Assembly: GCF_000761215.1 (NCBI RefSeq)
Contig: NZ_CP009438.1
Location: 2,375,501 to 2,439,500, forward strand
Length of the DNA: 64,000 nucleotides
Direction of reading: 5' to 3'
Origin: Streptomyces glaucescens
GTDB taxonomy: Bacteria; Actinomycetota; Actinomycetes; Streptomycetales; Streptomycetaceae
How positions within the stretch are numbered: position 1 is the first letter of the stretch; the number at the start of each line of letters is the position of its first letter. Shown here one piece after another: positions 8,390 through 18,809 of this stretch. The position numbers and the translations under genes are program-made. The notes beneath the pieces are model-generated. The model worked only from the letters and a program-made list of their open reading frames with translations. It was not told the DNA's origin and did no database searches.

Positions 8390-11236
8390 TCACAGCCGGA
8401 ACTGGGTTTTCAGCAGCGGCACGTTGAGGCGGAGGGTGCGGTTGTCCGGCAGGATTTCCAGAACCTGCTCACCGTCGTGGTTGAGGAGCTGACGCAGTAC
8501 GGCGGCGAAGCCCACGGCGCGTGCGGGCCGCTCTCCGGCTCGCTGAGCCAGCGCTGTGAGGGGCAGAGTCCCGGACTCGAGCAGCTCCTGCACAGCGGCG
8601 CGTACCTTCTCCAGGTCCAGCCTGCGGCCGACGAGCTCCACCTGGGCCTTGAAGACCTCCGAGTCGAGGAGCGTGTCCACGAGCGTGGTGGGTAGATCGG
8701 GCTCCGGAGCGGCCTCCACCTCCGCTGGCCGGTCCTGCCGCATTGGGACGTCGACGGCCTGCTCGGCGAACAGGCTCTCCTCCTGCGCGGCCGGCTTCGG
8801 CCTCGCCGGGCGGCGGCGTGCCAGAGCGGGCGCGGCGGCCGGTGCCGCAGCCGGGGCAGCCGGGCTCTCGGGCATGCGGTCGAGCGACCACCACTGGGGA
8901 GCCGGATCCCCCAGCTCCCGCCATCCCTCGGGAGGTGTGGCACCGAACGGCAGGTATGCCTGGAGCGGAATGGCGATCTCAGCGAGGGAGGCACCGCCGT
9001 GGTAGCCGGCCTTGCGTGCCGTGTAGCGGCTGTCGGCGTCCCACAGGGCTGTGACGGCTCCCCCGGGCTCCGGGGCGACCACGCGCGGTCCACGGAGCCG
9101 GATCTCCCGATCGTCCAACTCTCCTTCGTCGTACGGACGGTAGCGGTCCGCGGCGTCGGGCACGGACACGCGCCGGTCGCGCCGGTCTACGACGTGCCCG
9201 TGGTCGGAGAGCAACAGGACTGCCATACCTTCGGCAGCGGCGGTGTCGAGGAGTTCGCCGAGGAAGCCGACCTCGTCGACGGTCCACCGAGTGGCGCCGA
9301 GGCGCTGCTCCTTCGCGAGCCGGTCGTCGATGGTGTTCAGGACGACCGCGACATGGGTGCGCCCGTCGTGCAGGGCGGCTTCCAGCGAGGCACTGAAGGG
9401 GCTGCCGGTGCGTTCCGCGCGCAGGTCGTCCTTGTGGAAAACGGCCGCCGCACGCCCGGAACCGGCGAACGGGTGCCGTGCGAAGAGCCGCTTCTCGTCG
9501 GCCTGGGTGCCGCGCAGCAGCCGTCCGGCGAACAGGCTGGTGCGGCTGACGGCGGTGACGCTGGGCAGCGCGGCGGCCACGGCCCTGCGCTGAGGCCGTC
9601 CCTCGGCCTCCGGGAAGGGGTCGTACTCGCTGAAGCGGTCGCGCAGCTCCTGCCCGAGCTCGGCGGCGATGGCGGCGGTCATACCGTCGACGACGACGAT
9701 CAGCAGACGCCGCCGGTCCTTGCCCTGAACGGCCGGGGCGGCTACCCGATCGAGGAAGTCCTCCACGGTGAGGAGAGAGCCGGGCGCGCCACCGCTCTCC
9801 GTCCAGGCGGCCAGGCGCTGCGCGAAGGCCCGGTCCATCTCACGCCTGCGCTCGCGGACCTGTTCACCGAGACGGTCGTACGCGTCCCGCAGGACCGGGA
9901 CGTCCTCGCCGCCCGCCTCTATCCGGTCGAGGGCGAAGTCGGCCCAGGCGGTGTCGGTGACCTGCAGCGTCAGCCACTCCTCGACCGACCGCAGCTGCTG
10001 TACTGGTACGGCCAGCCAGGCGGCGAGCCTCAGTGCCATACGGGCACGCTCGACGCGAGCTCGCCCCTCCGGGCGCGAGGCGAACCGATGCTCGCCCCAT
10101 GCCTTCACCACCGACGAGATGCGGTCGAGGTCACCGGTGGCCAGGGCCGCGCCGGTGCGCGCCGCACGGGCCTCGAAGCCGGACGAGAGGAAGGGGCTCT
10201 CGGCCGCGGCCTCCTCGGCCCCGAACTGGTGGGCCAGCAACTCGGCGCGCTGCAGCAGGGGCGTCAGCGTGCGCCGGTCCTGCCTGGTGAGGAGCGTCTC
10301 CACGACCGCTTCAGTCACTGTGCCGTATCGGGCGAAGCGTGCATCGGACTCCTCGGGGGCCAGCCCTGCCTGGCCGCCGGCCCACAGCTCGGCCTTGCCG
10401 CGCGCCCGGTACACCTCCGGGCCCGGGGCGTCAGTGTGGGTCCACAGGGCGGCGGCGATCAGGCCGTACGCCAGTGCGTCGGTCCCGTGGCCTTGTCCGA
10501 CCAGGCCGAAGAGGACGGCGGCGGCCGGCCCGCCCTGCCCCTCCTCGCAGAGGAAGTCGGCGAGACCGTCGCGTTCGGCGTCGCGGAGGGCGAGGAACTG
10601 TTCGGCGGCCCCGGGCCGCACGGCCCAGCGCAGCAGGGCGGGGAGATCGATGCGGTCGTCGGCGAGGCCTGGCGAGTCGTCCGCGCCGTCCGCGTACCGG
10701 CCGAGGCCGAGTCGGCGCTGGGCGAGCTGGGCGAGGGCGTGATCGCGAGTGAGGACGCCGCCCGCGATTTTCGGCCAGCCGTCGAGCGGAGCCGCCTCGA
10801 GCAGCGCCTCGGCGGCCCAGCCTTCACCGCTTCGCTGCAGCCGGAGGTCGTAGGATCCGGCGCCGAAGGAGGTGCGGACCACTTCCCAGTTGTCCACGCT
10901 GCGGATGCCGCGCTTCCACACACGGGCAAGCAGCCCGGAATCGAGCTCGGCTTCCTCGCGGTCAGTGAGCACGACCAGGACAGGGGGTGCGTCACCGGAA
11001 CCGTCGAGGTGGCCGAGGATCTGCTCGTGCACGGCGAGCGGTGACGGGGCCGCGACGACGGATGCCTGCCGCCCGCCGCCGTAGCCGAGGACGTTGGGCC
11101 CGTCCCACTCGGGGAGGGCGCGGAGCAGTACGACCTCACGGTTACGACCGTCCAGTCCCGGCCTGGCGGCCAGGTACTGGGTGAGAAGCGAGGGAGTGAG
11201 CCGGGCGAGGCCGGCGGCAGTGGTAGCGAAGGTCAC
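8390..11236 (-). CDS. pglZ: PglZ, alkaline-phosphatase-superfamily BREX protein
   Basis: 948 residues from GTG 11236, which overlaps the pglY stop as GTGA; a start 18 bases upstream is possible but gives a longer overlap than the operon pattern. The PglZ phosphatase-like domain is central: the metal-site strand VVVDGMTAAIA (D517), the LPSVTAVSRTSLFAGRL block, and a histidine-bearing LLLSDHGHVVDRRD block. The C-terminal 150 residues are Ala/Pro-rich linker followed by a small helical domain. In the Streptomyces Pgl system PglZ counteracts PglX toxicity, and it is present in nearly all BREX types. No truncation is seen. Confidence 0.93.
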   Translation of the reverse strand: MTFATTAAGLARLTPSLLTQYLAARPGLDGRNREVVLLRALPEWDGPNVLGYGGGRQASVVAAPSPLAVHEQILGHLDGSGDAPPVLVVLTDREEAELDSGLLARVWKRGIRSVDNWEVVRTSFGAGSYDLRLQRSGEGWAAEALLEAAPLDGWPKIAGGVLTRDHALAQLAQRRLGLGRYADGADDSPGLADDRIDLPALLRWAVRPGAAEQFLALRDAERDGLADFLCEEGQGGPAAAVLFGLVGQGHGTDALAYGLIAAALWTHTDAPGPEVYRARGKAELWAGGQAGLAPEESDARFARYGTVTEAVVETLLTRQDRRTLTPLLQRAELLAHQFGAEEAAAESPFLSSGFEARAARTGAALATGDLDRISSVVKAWGEHRFASRPEGRARVERARMALRLAAWLAVPVQQLRSVEEWLTLQVTDTAWADFALDRIEAGGEDVPVLRDAYDRLGEQVRERRREMDRAFAQRLAAWTESGGAPGSLLTVEDFLDRVAAPAVQGKDRRRLLIVVVDGMTAAIAAELGQELRDRFSEYDPFPEAEGRPQRRAVAAALPSVTAVSRTSLFAGRLLRGTQADEKRLFARHPFAGSGRAAAVFHKDDLRAERTGSPFSASLEAALHDGRTHVAVVLNTIDDRLAKEQRLGATRWTVDEVGFLGELLDTAAAEGMAVLLLSDHGHVVDRRDRRVSVPDAADRYRPYDEGELDDREIRLRGPRVVAPEPGGAVTALWDADSRYTARKAGYHGGASLAEIAIPLQAYLPFGATPPEGWRELGDPAPQWWSLDRMPESPAAPAAAPAAAPALARRRPARPKPAAQEESLFAEQAVDVPMRQDRPAEVEAAPEPDLPTTLVDTLLDSEVFKAQVELVGRRLDLEKVRAAVQELLESGTLPLTALAQRAGERPARAVGFAAVLRQLLNHDGEQVLEILPDNRTLRLNVPLLKTQFRL

Positions 11237-14200
11237 TCGTCCACCACCTGCCACTTGATGTCGATCTCGGCCTCGGGGTTCTCCTCGACGAGTGCACGGA
11301 TCTCGGCGGCGAACTCGGCCGCGGCGGTACGTGCCTTGGTGCGGCCGCCACCGGCCCGCCGTGCTCCGCCAGCGGCCGTGTGGGTGGACGGCACGGACGG
11401 CTCGGCGTCGTCCCCCTTCAGCGAGATGTCGTCGGCGCCGGAGGGACCGGCGGTCGGCTGCGGCTGGGGCGGGCCGGGCCGGTTGGCCCTCAGCAAGGCG
11501 ATCACCTCGCGCCGTGCGGCCTCCAGGGCAGCGGCGAGGTCGTTGGTCTGCTGGTCACTGCGGGCGGCGGCCTTCAGCCGTTCCAGGACGGAGTGGCCTT
11601 CCGGACCCTCCGTCTCGGCGAGGTCCAGGGTGTCCCAGTCGGCGTTGGCGAGCGCTGTGGCGACCTTCTTGGCCTGCACGAGCGAGGTGCCGTAGCGCAG
11701 CGGCGACACGCCCCGCAGGTCGAAGCCGGCGAGGGTTTCCACGGTGCGGCGGGCGGCTGCCGAGCCCGCCTCGGCGGTCTCCGCCAGCCGCTTGACGAGG
11801 GCCAGGGAGTGGCGGGCGAGGGCGAGCCGCCCTGCCGGGTCCGCCTCGTCGAGGCCGAGCCTGTTCTGCACGGCCTCCAGGCGACGCACCAGTTCCCCGG
11901 CGTCCTCGGCGAGCGAGCGGGCCTGTTCGCGGACGGCGGTGGCGAACTGGTTGATGATCTGCCCGCGGTAGAGCCGGGACTTGGGCTTGTCCCCGAAGAG
12001 GGACTCGAAGCGGGATAGCGCCTCCTCCCAGTCGGACTCCGCAGGCCGCGGCTGGGTGCGCAGGGCGTCGCCAGGGCGGGCGGTGAAGGCGAGGGACACG
12101 TCCTGGACACCGCCGCCACGTACCCAAACGCGGTCGTCGATCTCGGCGAAGGAGGCGATCACGAGCTGCCGGACCGTCTCGTGCAGGCCACGCGGCTCGG
12201 GCCGGTCCAGCCAGTCCGTCAGGCGCACGTACGTCAGGTCGTCGCCGGCGGGAAGGCGGTCGGCGCGAGCCTGGCCGGTGAAGAACTCCGTCCAGTACGA
12301 GGACAGTTCGAAGTACGCCTCACCCATGGTGCCGAGCTTCAGCGGCTCGGCCAGCCGCCGCATCAGGTTGCGGTCACCGGACGGCACCTCGACACGCCGG
12401 TCGCGTGCCGCAGCGGCCTGCTTCACGAGGCCGTACACCTTCTTCGCGTCGGCTGTGGTGACCGCCCGGCCGGGGGTGTCCTGGTCGAGCACCGGGTGGG
12501 CCGGGAACTGGCGCTCCAGGAGACGTGCGGCGATGACCCGGACGGCCTTGCTGAATGAGGCGCCGATCGGGAGCGACAGGCCGGGCACCGGGTACACGGC
12601 GTCGAGGTGGTCGTCGAAGCCGAGCTGGACCTCGCTCTCCTTCTTGTCCGCGAGCCCGTACGCCTGCTTGAACGCCTTCTCGGCCTCCCGCGTCAGGGTG
12701 TCACGCTGGGCTTCGAGCAACTGCCAGGCGCGTACCCGCTTGTCCTGGCCCAGGTGCTTGGCGAAGGTGCCGTGGAAGCGGTCTTCGTCGGAGAGGACGT
12801 TGTCGATGACGGTGAGCCGCCGGAAGCTGTCCCGCGCCTGCCGAGATAGGTGGGTGGGCAACCAGGCAAGGGTGCGGGCCGGCCCGTCGGGGCTTTCCTG
12901 ATTCCGCAGTCCGTCGATGCGCATGGCGTCCTCGCGCGGACCGAACTCCCCGTCGTCGAATGGATAGTCGACGACGATCCGCCACAGGCCGTCGGTGGCC
13001 GGCTTCAGGCTCTGGTCACTGACGCGGTCCTTGTCACGGACGTTGGCGAAGGTCACCTCGACGGTGCGGGGCGAGCCCTTCCACACGAAGCTGAGCTCGT
13101 CGCCTACGCGCCCCTCACCCAAGTCGAACTGGCGGCGCAGGATCCGCTCGGCGAGGTCCCGCTGGAAACGGGTCTGGGTGTAGGTGTTCGCGTTGGCGAG
13201 GATCGAGTCGAGGTCGATGTCGGTCAGTTCGAGGAGCACGGAGGCCTTTGCTCCGGAACCGCTGACCTTGATCTCGGCGAACTGCCCGGCCCATTGACTG
13301 AGCTTGCCTTCCAGGGCCTGCACCTCGCCGCCCTTGAACCGGCTCTTGATCGAGCCGTGGTTCAAGGCGAGCAGCCGCTCCACCGTGAGGTTCTGCAAGG
13401 ACACCGCGCCGGGGGCGAGAGCGGACAGCAGCAGGGTGCGCATGATCCGGTCATCGCCGAGGAACGCGCTCAGAGGGGGCCGGCGTTCAGCGGGCACCGA
13501 CTCGGGGTCGGCCTCGTAGGCGACGGCCTCCTCATCGTTGACCTTGTGGGTGGTGAGCAGGTAAGGCCGCAGCTTGGTCTTGTACAGCCGCTCGGCCGAC
13601 TCGAACACCACACGCGTCGCGTCCTGGAACGGCTTGTCGCCGCCCTTGCCCAAGTAGGGATAGAGATCACCGAGGCATACGAGGTCGCCCAGGCGCAGCC
13701 GGTTGCGCTGGTCGGCGAGGATCTCGCCCATGAGCTTCATGCCGGTGCGGTTGCGCTGCAGGGCTGAGGAGATCTGGACGAGGGCATCCATGAAGGCCGG
13801 GGTGAACGGATACGCCTTGCGCAACGGCTCCTCACCCGACCCGACCAGGGCCTGATCGTCACCGAGCCAGGTGTCGCGCACGGCACCGGGATTGGCGGCG
13901 AGCAGCCGGTCGAGTCCGGCCTGCACCTCCTGCTCCGCCTGCGCCGAGCGAGGCTTGAGCAGGCGCTCGTGCGCGACCTCGGGAAGATTTCGGTCCTCCA
14001 GCTTGATGGACTCGATGCGGCCGGAGGCAAAGTTGAGGTTGTGCTGCATGGCCAGCTCGGCCGTGCCGTGCATCTCCTCGCCGGTGATCTCCCGCAGGTC
14101 GCGCTGCCGAGCGATGAAGGAGATGACGGGGATGGCGCGCCGGCTGTCGCCGCCCTCCACGAAGTTGGTGAACTTTCCCGACTCGCGCAAGGCCCGCTTC

Positions 14201-15117
14201 TCGTCCTGCATCATCATCGTCAGCCAGAGCATCAGCTCGTCGAGGAAGAGCACGAGCCCGTCGTAGTTGAGGGACTTGGCGTGCTCGGCGATGACGGACA
14301 GGCCCTCGTCAAGCGGGATGAAACCGTCGCCCTGGGCAGCGATCTTGCCGTACTGACGGGCGACGGTCCGCATCGCATCCTGGGTGAGGCGGGCACGGAG
14401 TTCGGCCGGGGTGGAGGGGTTCTCCAGGTCGAGACGGACGCTCTTGTCGTGGACCTCGGCAGCGTCCAGCGCGACGCTGAGCCGCTCGGAGGTCCAGAAG
14501 GCGGCGGAGTTGCCCCACTCGTCGACCTCGCCCTCGGCGCCGGCGTTGAGCTGTGCGAGGAACTGCTCATCGCCGAAGTCCTGCCGCATGTCGCGGAGTT
14601 GGTCGAAGAGGGCGTCAGTACGGTAGACGCGCGGGGTGGGGGCGTCCTTGTGGTGCTTGGCCACCCAGTCGACGTAACCGCCGAGCACCCGGTGCTCCAG
14701 GCTCTCGGCGTTCAGCATGTGGTACGGCACGAGCATGAACTTCTTGCCGCCCTCTCGCAGCCAGCCGAACTCCTGGTACAGCGGGTCGAACTCCTGCCGG
14801 GCGCGTGCCGCTGAGCTGTTCGAGAGCAGCGCGTGCAGTACGGCCATGAAGTGCGACTTACCGGCACCGAACGAGCCGTGCAGGTACGCGGCCTTGGAGC
14901 TCTGCGTCTCCAGCGCGGTCGAGATCAGACCGAGGGCCTCGCGGAAGTTCCCCAGCAACTCCCTGGTGACGACGTAGTCCTGCAGGGCCTTCTGGGAACC
15001 CTCCTCGGTGACCGCCTCCGCCAGCTTGAGCACATAGGAGGAGGTGGAGACCGACGACGGCAGGTCCATCAGGTCCTTGAGCAGCGGTGTCTGGCGCTCT
15101 CGGGCGGGGGCGGCCAT
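11233..15117 (-). CDS. pglY: PglY, large P-loop ATPase (BrxC/PglY family)
   Basis: 1294 residues. ATG 15117 was chosen although the frame is open upstream, because MAAPARERQTPLLKDLMDLP begins the family homology and AAGGAGTC lies about 10 bases before it. It starts 8 bases after the pglX stop triplet. Walker A is GSFGAGKSHF (K87), followed by a Walker B-like LVLFLDELMLWL near residue 285. The remainder is long alpha-helical sequence and a charged C-terminal tail. ATP binding by PglY is known to be required for Pgl immunity in Streptomyces coelicolor. It occupies the usual position between pglX and pglZ. Confidence 0.93.
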   Translation of the reverse strand: MAAPARERQTPLLKDLMDLPSSVSTSSYVLKLAEAVTEEGSQKALQDYVVTRELLGNFREALGLISTALETQSSKAAYLHGSFGAGKSHFMAVLHALLSNSSAARARQEFDPLYQEFGWLREGGKKFMLVPYHMLNAESLEHRVLGGYVDWVAKHHKDAPTPRVYRTDALFDQLRDMRQDFGDEQFLAQLNAGAEGEVDEWGNSAAFWTSERLSVALDAAEVHDKSVRLDLENPSTPAELRARLTQDAMRTVARQYGKIAAQGDGFIPLDEGLSVIAEHAKSLNYDGLVLFLDELMLWLTMMMQDEKRALRESGKFTNFVEGGDSRRAIPVISFIARQRDLREITGEEMHGTAELAMQHNLNFASGRIESIKLEDRNLPEVAHERLLKPRSAQAEQEVQAGLDRLLAANPGAVRDTWLGDDQALVGSGEEPLRKAYPFTPAFMDALVQISSALQRNRTGMKLMGEILADQRNRLRLGDLVCLGDLYPYLGKGGDKPFQDATRVVFESAERLYKTKLRPYLLTTHKVNDEEAVAYEADPESVPAERRPPLSAFLGDDRIMRTLLLSALAPGAVSLQNLTVERLLALNHGSIKSRFKGGEVQALEGKLSQWAGQFAEIKVSGSGAKASVLLELTDIDLDSILANANTYTQTRFQRDLAERILRRQFDLGEGRVGDELSFVWKGSPRTVEVTFANVRDKDRVSDQSLKPATDGLWRIVVDYPFDDGEFGPREDAMRIDGLRNQESPDGPARTLAWLPTHLSRQARDSFRRLTVIDNVLSDEDRFHGTFAKHLGQDKRVRAWQLLEAQRDTLTREAEKAFKQAYGLADKKESEVQLGFDDHLDAVYPVPGLSLPIGASFSKAVRVIAARLLERQFPAHPVLDQDTPGRAVTTADAKKVYGLVKQAAAARDRRVEVPSGDRNLMRRLAEPLKLGTMGEAYFELSSYWTEFFTGQARADRLPAGDDLTYVRLTDWLDRPEPRGLHETVRQLVIASFAEIDDRVWVRGGGVQDVSLAFTARPGDALRTQPRPAESDWEEALSRFESLFGDKPKSRLYRGQIINQFATAVREQARSLAEDAGELVRRLEAVQNRLGLDEADPAGRLALARHSLALVKRLAETAEAGSAAARRTVETLAGFDLRGVSPLRYGTSLVQAKKVATALANADWDTLDLAETEGPEGHSVLERLKAAARSDQQTNDLAAALEAARREVIALLRANRPGPPQPQPTAGPSGADDISLKGDDAEPSVPSTHTAAGGARRAGGGRTKARTAAAEFAAEIRALVEENPEAEIDIKWQVVDE

Positions 15118-15122
15118 CGGTG

Positions 15123-18100
15123 TCAGGACTCCTTCGTGTTCTTGCTTCGGGTGCTCTGGGCCTTCTTGACCGTCTTGGTCGACGCTCCGCGTCCACGGCG
15201 GGCGGCGGGCGGTCGCCAGGCCTGCAGGTCCTCGTCGGTGAGGTGGCGTTCGCCCTGGAGCGAACGGCGGCCGGCCAGGACGTCGGCGGCCGGGGAGGTG
15301 CCGTACGTCGGGTCGATCTCGTTGTGCCACTGGTCGAGCCAGGGCTGGAGTTCGAGGAGGGCGGCGAGGAGCGGGGGCCACTCTTCGTCGGACAACTCGG
15401 AGCCGTGGACGTTCAGGTAGCCGAGGAGGGCCTCGGCCTGCTGGAGGTGGTCCCAGCCAGCCCAGCCGTAGAGGGGTGGGGTTTGGAGGTTTTCGGCGCC
15501 GTAGGAGATGAAGCGTTCCTTGGGGACATCCATTTTGCCGCGCAGGCTCCAATAAGAGCTGCGCAGGAAGTCGGCGCTGGCGTAGGTCCGAGGCACCGGG
15601 ATCCCGTCGCGAATCTTCTTCTTAGCGATGGGGTCCTGCTCGGCGTCCTCCCTGCGCTGTTCCTCCCAGGTGTGCTTCCACTCTGCATGCTTGTCGAGGC
15701 CGGAGGGCTTGTAGCGGAGGGCTGCGGTGGCCGGGACATGCTGGTTGGAGAGGAGGTGGGCGACGGTCTTCGTAAACTCCTGATCAGGCGCGAAGAGTTC
15801 AGCGACCGCCAGGAAGTCCTCATCCTGTTCGAGGTCGGACACCAGTTGGTTGAGGGTACGGATCTGCGGGCTGCCGTCCGCGTCGAACCAGAGGGCGTTG
15901 CCCTCCATGCGGTCGAGCAGCCAGGAGCGCAGGGCCTTCTCCTGGAGCGCGTCCCAGCCCTCGGTGGCCCAGCGGCGCTTGTACTCGGGGCGCTCCACCA
16001 TGCCGATCTGGCGGTTTGACTCGATCGCGTCGATGCGCTTCTGGACGATCTCCCGGTAGGGGGCGGGCCAGTAGTCCGGGATCTCTGTGATGGGGGTGGA
16101 ACCGTGACGCCGGAACCACTCGTCGGACGCCTCGCCGGCCATAACCCGGCGCGCCAGCACGATCTCGAACGCGCGCTCGCCGAGGGCCAGTTCAGGGACG
16201 TCGGCGAACTCGTCGCCGTCGCGGGGGGCGGGGCGGAGGTCGTCATCGAGGAGGCCGTAGAGGGCGTAGACCTGCCAGTCCAATTCTTCCTGAAGGGCGA
16301 TCATGCGGGCGCGGAGGTGATTGTAATGGGAGCGGGCCTCGCGGAGGGCTGGGGCGGTGGGGGTGCCAGCGGTGGCTACAGCCGACGGGGTGGTAGCGGC
16401 CAGCTCTTGGGCGAGGGAATCGACTGCCGTACCAAGGATCGCTGGGTAAACGTTGGGCACGGGAAAGTCCTGGAGCTTTGTGCTGGTGAACACATAGAAA
16501 CGCTCCCAGTCGTCGCTAGTAAAGCCGCCCCCTTCGCCGCGGATTCCCTTATCATGGCAAACCATCTTGAGCCAGAGACAGGCCAAAGAGCTGTTGAGCA
16601 CTCCAAGCAGCTGCAGATGCTGCTCCTCCGAGGCATCCTCCCGCAATTTGATCACGGGCGCGGTCTGCTTGAAGACCTTTCCGTCCCGATCCAACACAGC
16701 GTGGTTGTGTGTCGCCACTTCCGGAAATGCGATCGACCATTGATGGCAGCCGGGGCTTGGAGTCACCTGATGCCACTCATACCAAGGCCTTCCCTCAGCG
16801 AAATAGGTCCGCTTAGAGAAAGTGGCGCGGTGACCCAGCACAGTTCGACCCAACCACATCCATCTGAATGCGCCAGCACCTTGGGGCAGGGGCAACAGTT
16901 TGAACTTCTCCGAGGTCTCCCTATAAGGGAAGAATGTGTAAGCCCCTGCCGAGTGGAGCCAGTCGCGCAACTCTTCACCGACCACAAGCGTACGCCCAAG
17001 TTCCTCTTCGCAACCGCGACGCAGCCAAGCCTGGCGGTCCGTGATCATAATGCTGTCGGCGCTCGTACGTCCCGTGCTTCCCAGACGCGGCGCCAAACCC
17101 TTCACTTTGAGATTGCTGCGTTGGTCGAGGTAGTCCAGCAATTCTTGCCCGCCATCGACAAGCACCCACGGCTGCTTCGCGAAGTACCGCTTCCGATCAA
17201 GGTTGTCGACGGCCACCCACTTGCTCACGCTGCCCGGCGTCTCGATCTGGTCGACGATCGCCGACCACACGTGCCCCTTCGCCGGATCAGCAGGAACGCC
17301 TGGCTCCCCCTGCACCGAACGCACCGTAAGCACGGTCGACGCTCGATGATGACCGCCCCGTCGCCGCCCAACAAGGATCACTGTGGGCGTGCCATGTCCC
17401 GGAATATAGGCACCGGACGTGTCGATAACCTCCGTGAGCTCAACCTGCTGACCGTAGTAATCCTCGATCAGCTTCACGCCGAACTCCCTTTTGATGAAGG
17501 AGTTGGAGGTGATCTGCCCAACCATTCCGTAGCCCAGCCCGGTCTCCGGGTTACCCCTCATCGAGAGCTCGAAGAACCTCTGCGCGAACGGCACGGTGAG
17601 CGCGTACTCCTTGTGGCACGCCTTGTACATCTCCCGGTACCGCTGGTTGAGCCCCTTGTCCTGCACCGTGATGTAGGGCGGGTTACCCACGACGACGTGG
17701 TACCGACCCGGCGTAAGGATGTCCTGATGCTCGCGCAGATCCTCCGTGCGGTAGGCGAACGAGGCCAGCGGGTCCTCCGCTTCCTTCCCGTCCAGCGTGA
17801 GCTCCAGCTGCCGGGACTTGATGAGCGAGTCACCCACTGCCAGATGGATTGGCCACTCGTACAGCGCCGCCTTCTCCATCGTCCGCACGTCCGCCGCAGC
17901 CATGGCAGCGACCAGCAACCGGAAACGCGCGATGGCGACCGCGAACGGGTTGATATCGACGCCGTGCACCGAGTCGAGCGCGGCCCGCACCCGCTTGTGC
18001 GCATCAGCCGTCGAGGCCTTGTCACTCCACTCCTTCAGCAGCCGCTTGAAGGCGCCCAGCACGAAGTGCCCGGACCCACAGGTGGGGTCGATCATCTTCA

Positions 18101-18809
18101 GCTTCTCGAAGCCAAATTCCCGCAACGCGGGGGTCATCGTCCGCTCGAGGATGAACTCCTCGACGAACTCCGGCGTCTGCAGCAGCGCGTACCGTGTCCG
18201 CGCATCATCGCTCAGGTCCTGATACAGGTCACCGAGGAAGCGCGTGTCCCACCCCTGCGCCCTGTCCTCGTCGTTCAGCGGGTCGGTGAAGTCATGGACG
18301 AGCTTCCCCTCTTCGTCCCGCCGCCCCCAGAACGCAACCAGCGCCCCAGCACCCTCGTGCGAAAGCGGCACCTCATACAACGGGTTGTGCCGCTTGTCGA
18401 AGAGCAGCCGCCCAGCCTGCCCCGCCCCGATTTCGTCAAACGCCAACTCAAGCCAACCCCGCCAAGTGGGGTCATGAGCCGTCGACTTGTACTCGTCGTA
18501 CCGAGCCTGCGCCAGCTCCCGCCGATCGATCTCCGGCGAGGTGATAAACGGCTCCGCAATCAGCCCGTTGTCCTCACAGAACCGCACGAACACCGTAGCC
18601 AACACCCACGCGACCGCCACCTGCGTGAGCCGCTCGTCCAGCCACGCCTTCCACGTCGCCGCCGTACGCCCCAGCTCACGCGCCTGCTTGTACTCGGCGT
18701 CGTACCGTTCCCGTACCTCAGACACCTCGCCGACCTGCCGCTCAAGGTCCTTCTTGGCTGCAGCGACCTGCGGCTTGAGGTCGTCCAGCAGGGCCTTGCG
18801 GTCGATCAT
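15123..18809 (-). CDS. pglX: PglX, BREX type 2 adenine-specific DNA methyltransferase
   Basis: 1228 residues from ATG 18809, overlapping the pglW stop (ATGA). Motif I is DPTCGSG (from residue 241) and motif IV is NPPY (N376), so the catalytic core looks intact. PglX modifies host DNA at non-palindromic sites in BREX and is needed for defence. The stretch encoding residues about 550-790 (plus-strand 16441-17160) is unusually AT-rich for this genome: hand counts give 33/60 and 35/60 GC in lines 16801 and 16681, against 48/60 in line 15181. That stretch lies where a target-recognition domain is expected, suggesting exchange of specificity. No long homopolymer of the kind that causes phase variation in the S. 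coelicolor gene was noticed. Confidence 0.95.
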   Translation of the reverse strand: MIDRKALLDDLKPQVAAAKKDLERQVGEVSEVRERYDAEYKQARELGRTAATWKAWLDERLTQVAVAWVLATVFVRFCEDNGLIAEPFITSPEIDRRELAQARYDEYKSTAHDPTWRGWLELAFDEIGAGQAGRLLFDKRHNPLYEVPLSHEGAGALVAFWGRRDEEGKLVHDFTDPLNDEDRAQGWDTRFLGDLYQDLSDDARTRYALLQTPEFVEEFILERTMTPALREFGFEKLKMIDPTCGSGHFVLGAFKRLLKEWSDKASTADAHKRVRAALDSVHGVDINPFAVAIARFRLLVAAMAAADVRTMEKAALYEWPIHLAVGDSLIKSRQLELTLDGKEAEDPLASFAYRTEDLREHQDILTPGRYHVVVGNPPYITVQDKGLNQRYREMYKACHKEYALTVPFAQRFFELSMRGNPETGLGYGMVGQITSNSFIKREFGVKLIEDYYGQQVELTEVIDTSGAYIPGHGTPTVILVGRRRGGHHRASTVLTVRSVQGEPGVPADPAKGHVWSAIVDQIETPGSVSKWVAVDNLDRKRYFAKQPWVLVDGGQELLDYLDQRSNLKVKGLAPRLGSTGRTSADSIMITDRQAWLRRGCEEELGRTLVVGEELRDWLHSAGAYTFFPYRETSEKFKLLPLPQGAGAFRWMWLGRTVLGHRATFSKRTYFAEGRPWYEWHQVTPSPGCHQWSIAFPEVATHNHAVLDRDGKVFKQTAPVIKLREDASEEQHLQLLGVLNSSLACLWLKMVCHDKGIRGEGGGFTSDDWERFYVFTSTKLQDFPVPNVYPAILGTAVDSLAQELAATTPSAVATAGTPTAPALREARSHYNHLRARMIALQEELDWQVYALYGLLDDDLRPAPRDGDEFADVPELALGERAFEIVLARRVMAGEASDEWFRRHGSTPITEIPDYWPAPYREIVQKRIDAIESNRQIGMVERPEYKRRWATEGWDALQEKALRSWLLDRMEGNALWFDADGSPQIRTLNQLVSDLEQDEDFLAVAELFAPDQEFTKTVAHLLSNQHVPATAALRYKPSGLDKHAEWKHTWEEQRREDAEQDPIAKKKIRDGIPVPRTYASADFLRSSYWSLRGKMDVPKERFISYGAENLQTPPLYGWAGWDHLQQAEALLGYLNVHGSELSDEEWPPLLAALLELQPWLDQWHNEIDPTYGTSPAADVLAGRRSLQGERHLTDEDLQAWRPPAARRGRGASTKTVKKAQSTRSKNTKES

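Noticed and set aside
15118..15552. Upstream extension of pglY by 145 codons
   Set aside because: It lies entirely inside pglX, is Pro/Arg-rich, and the family homology starts at ATG 15117.
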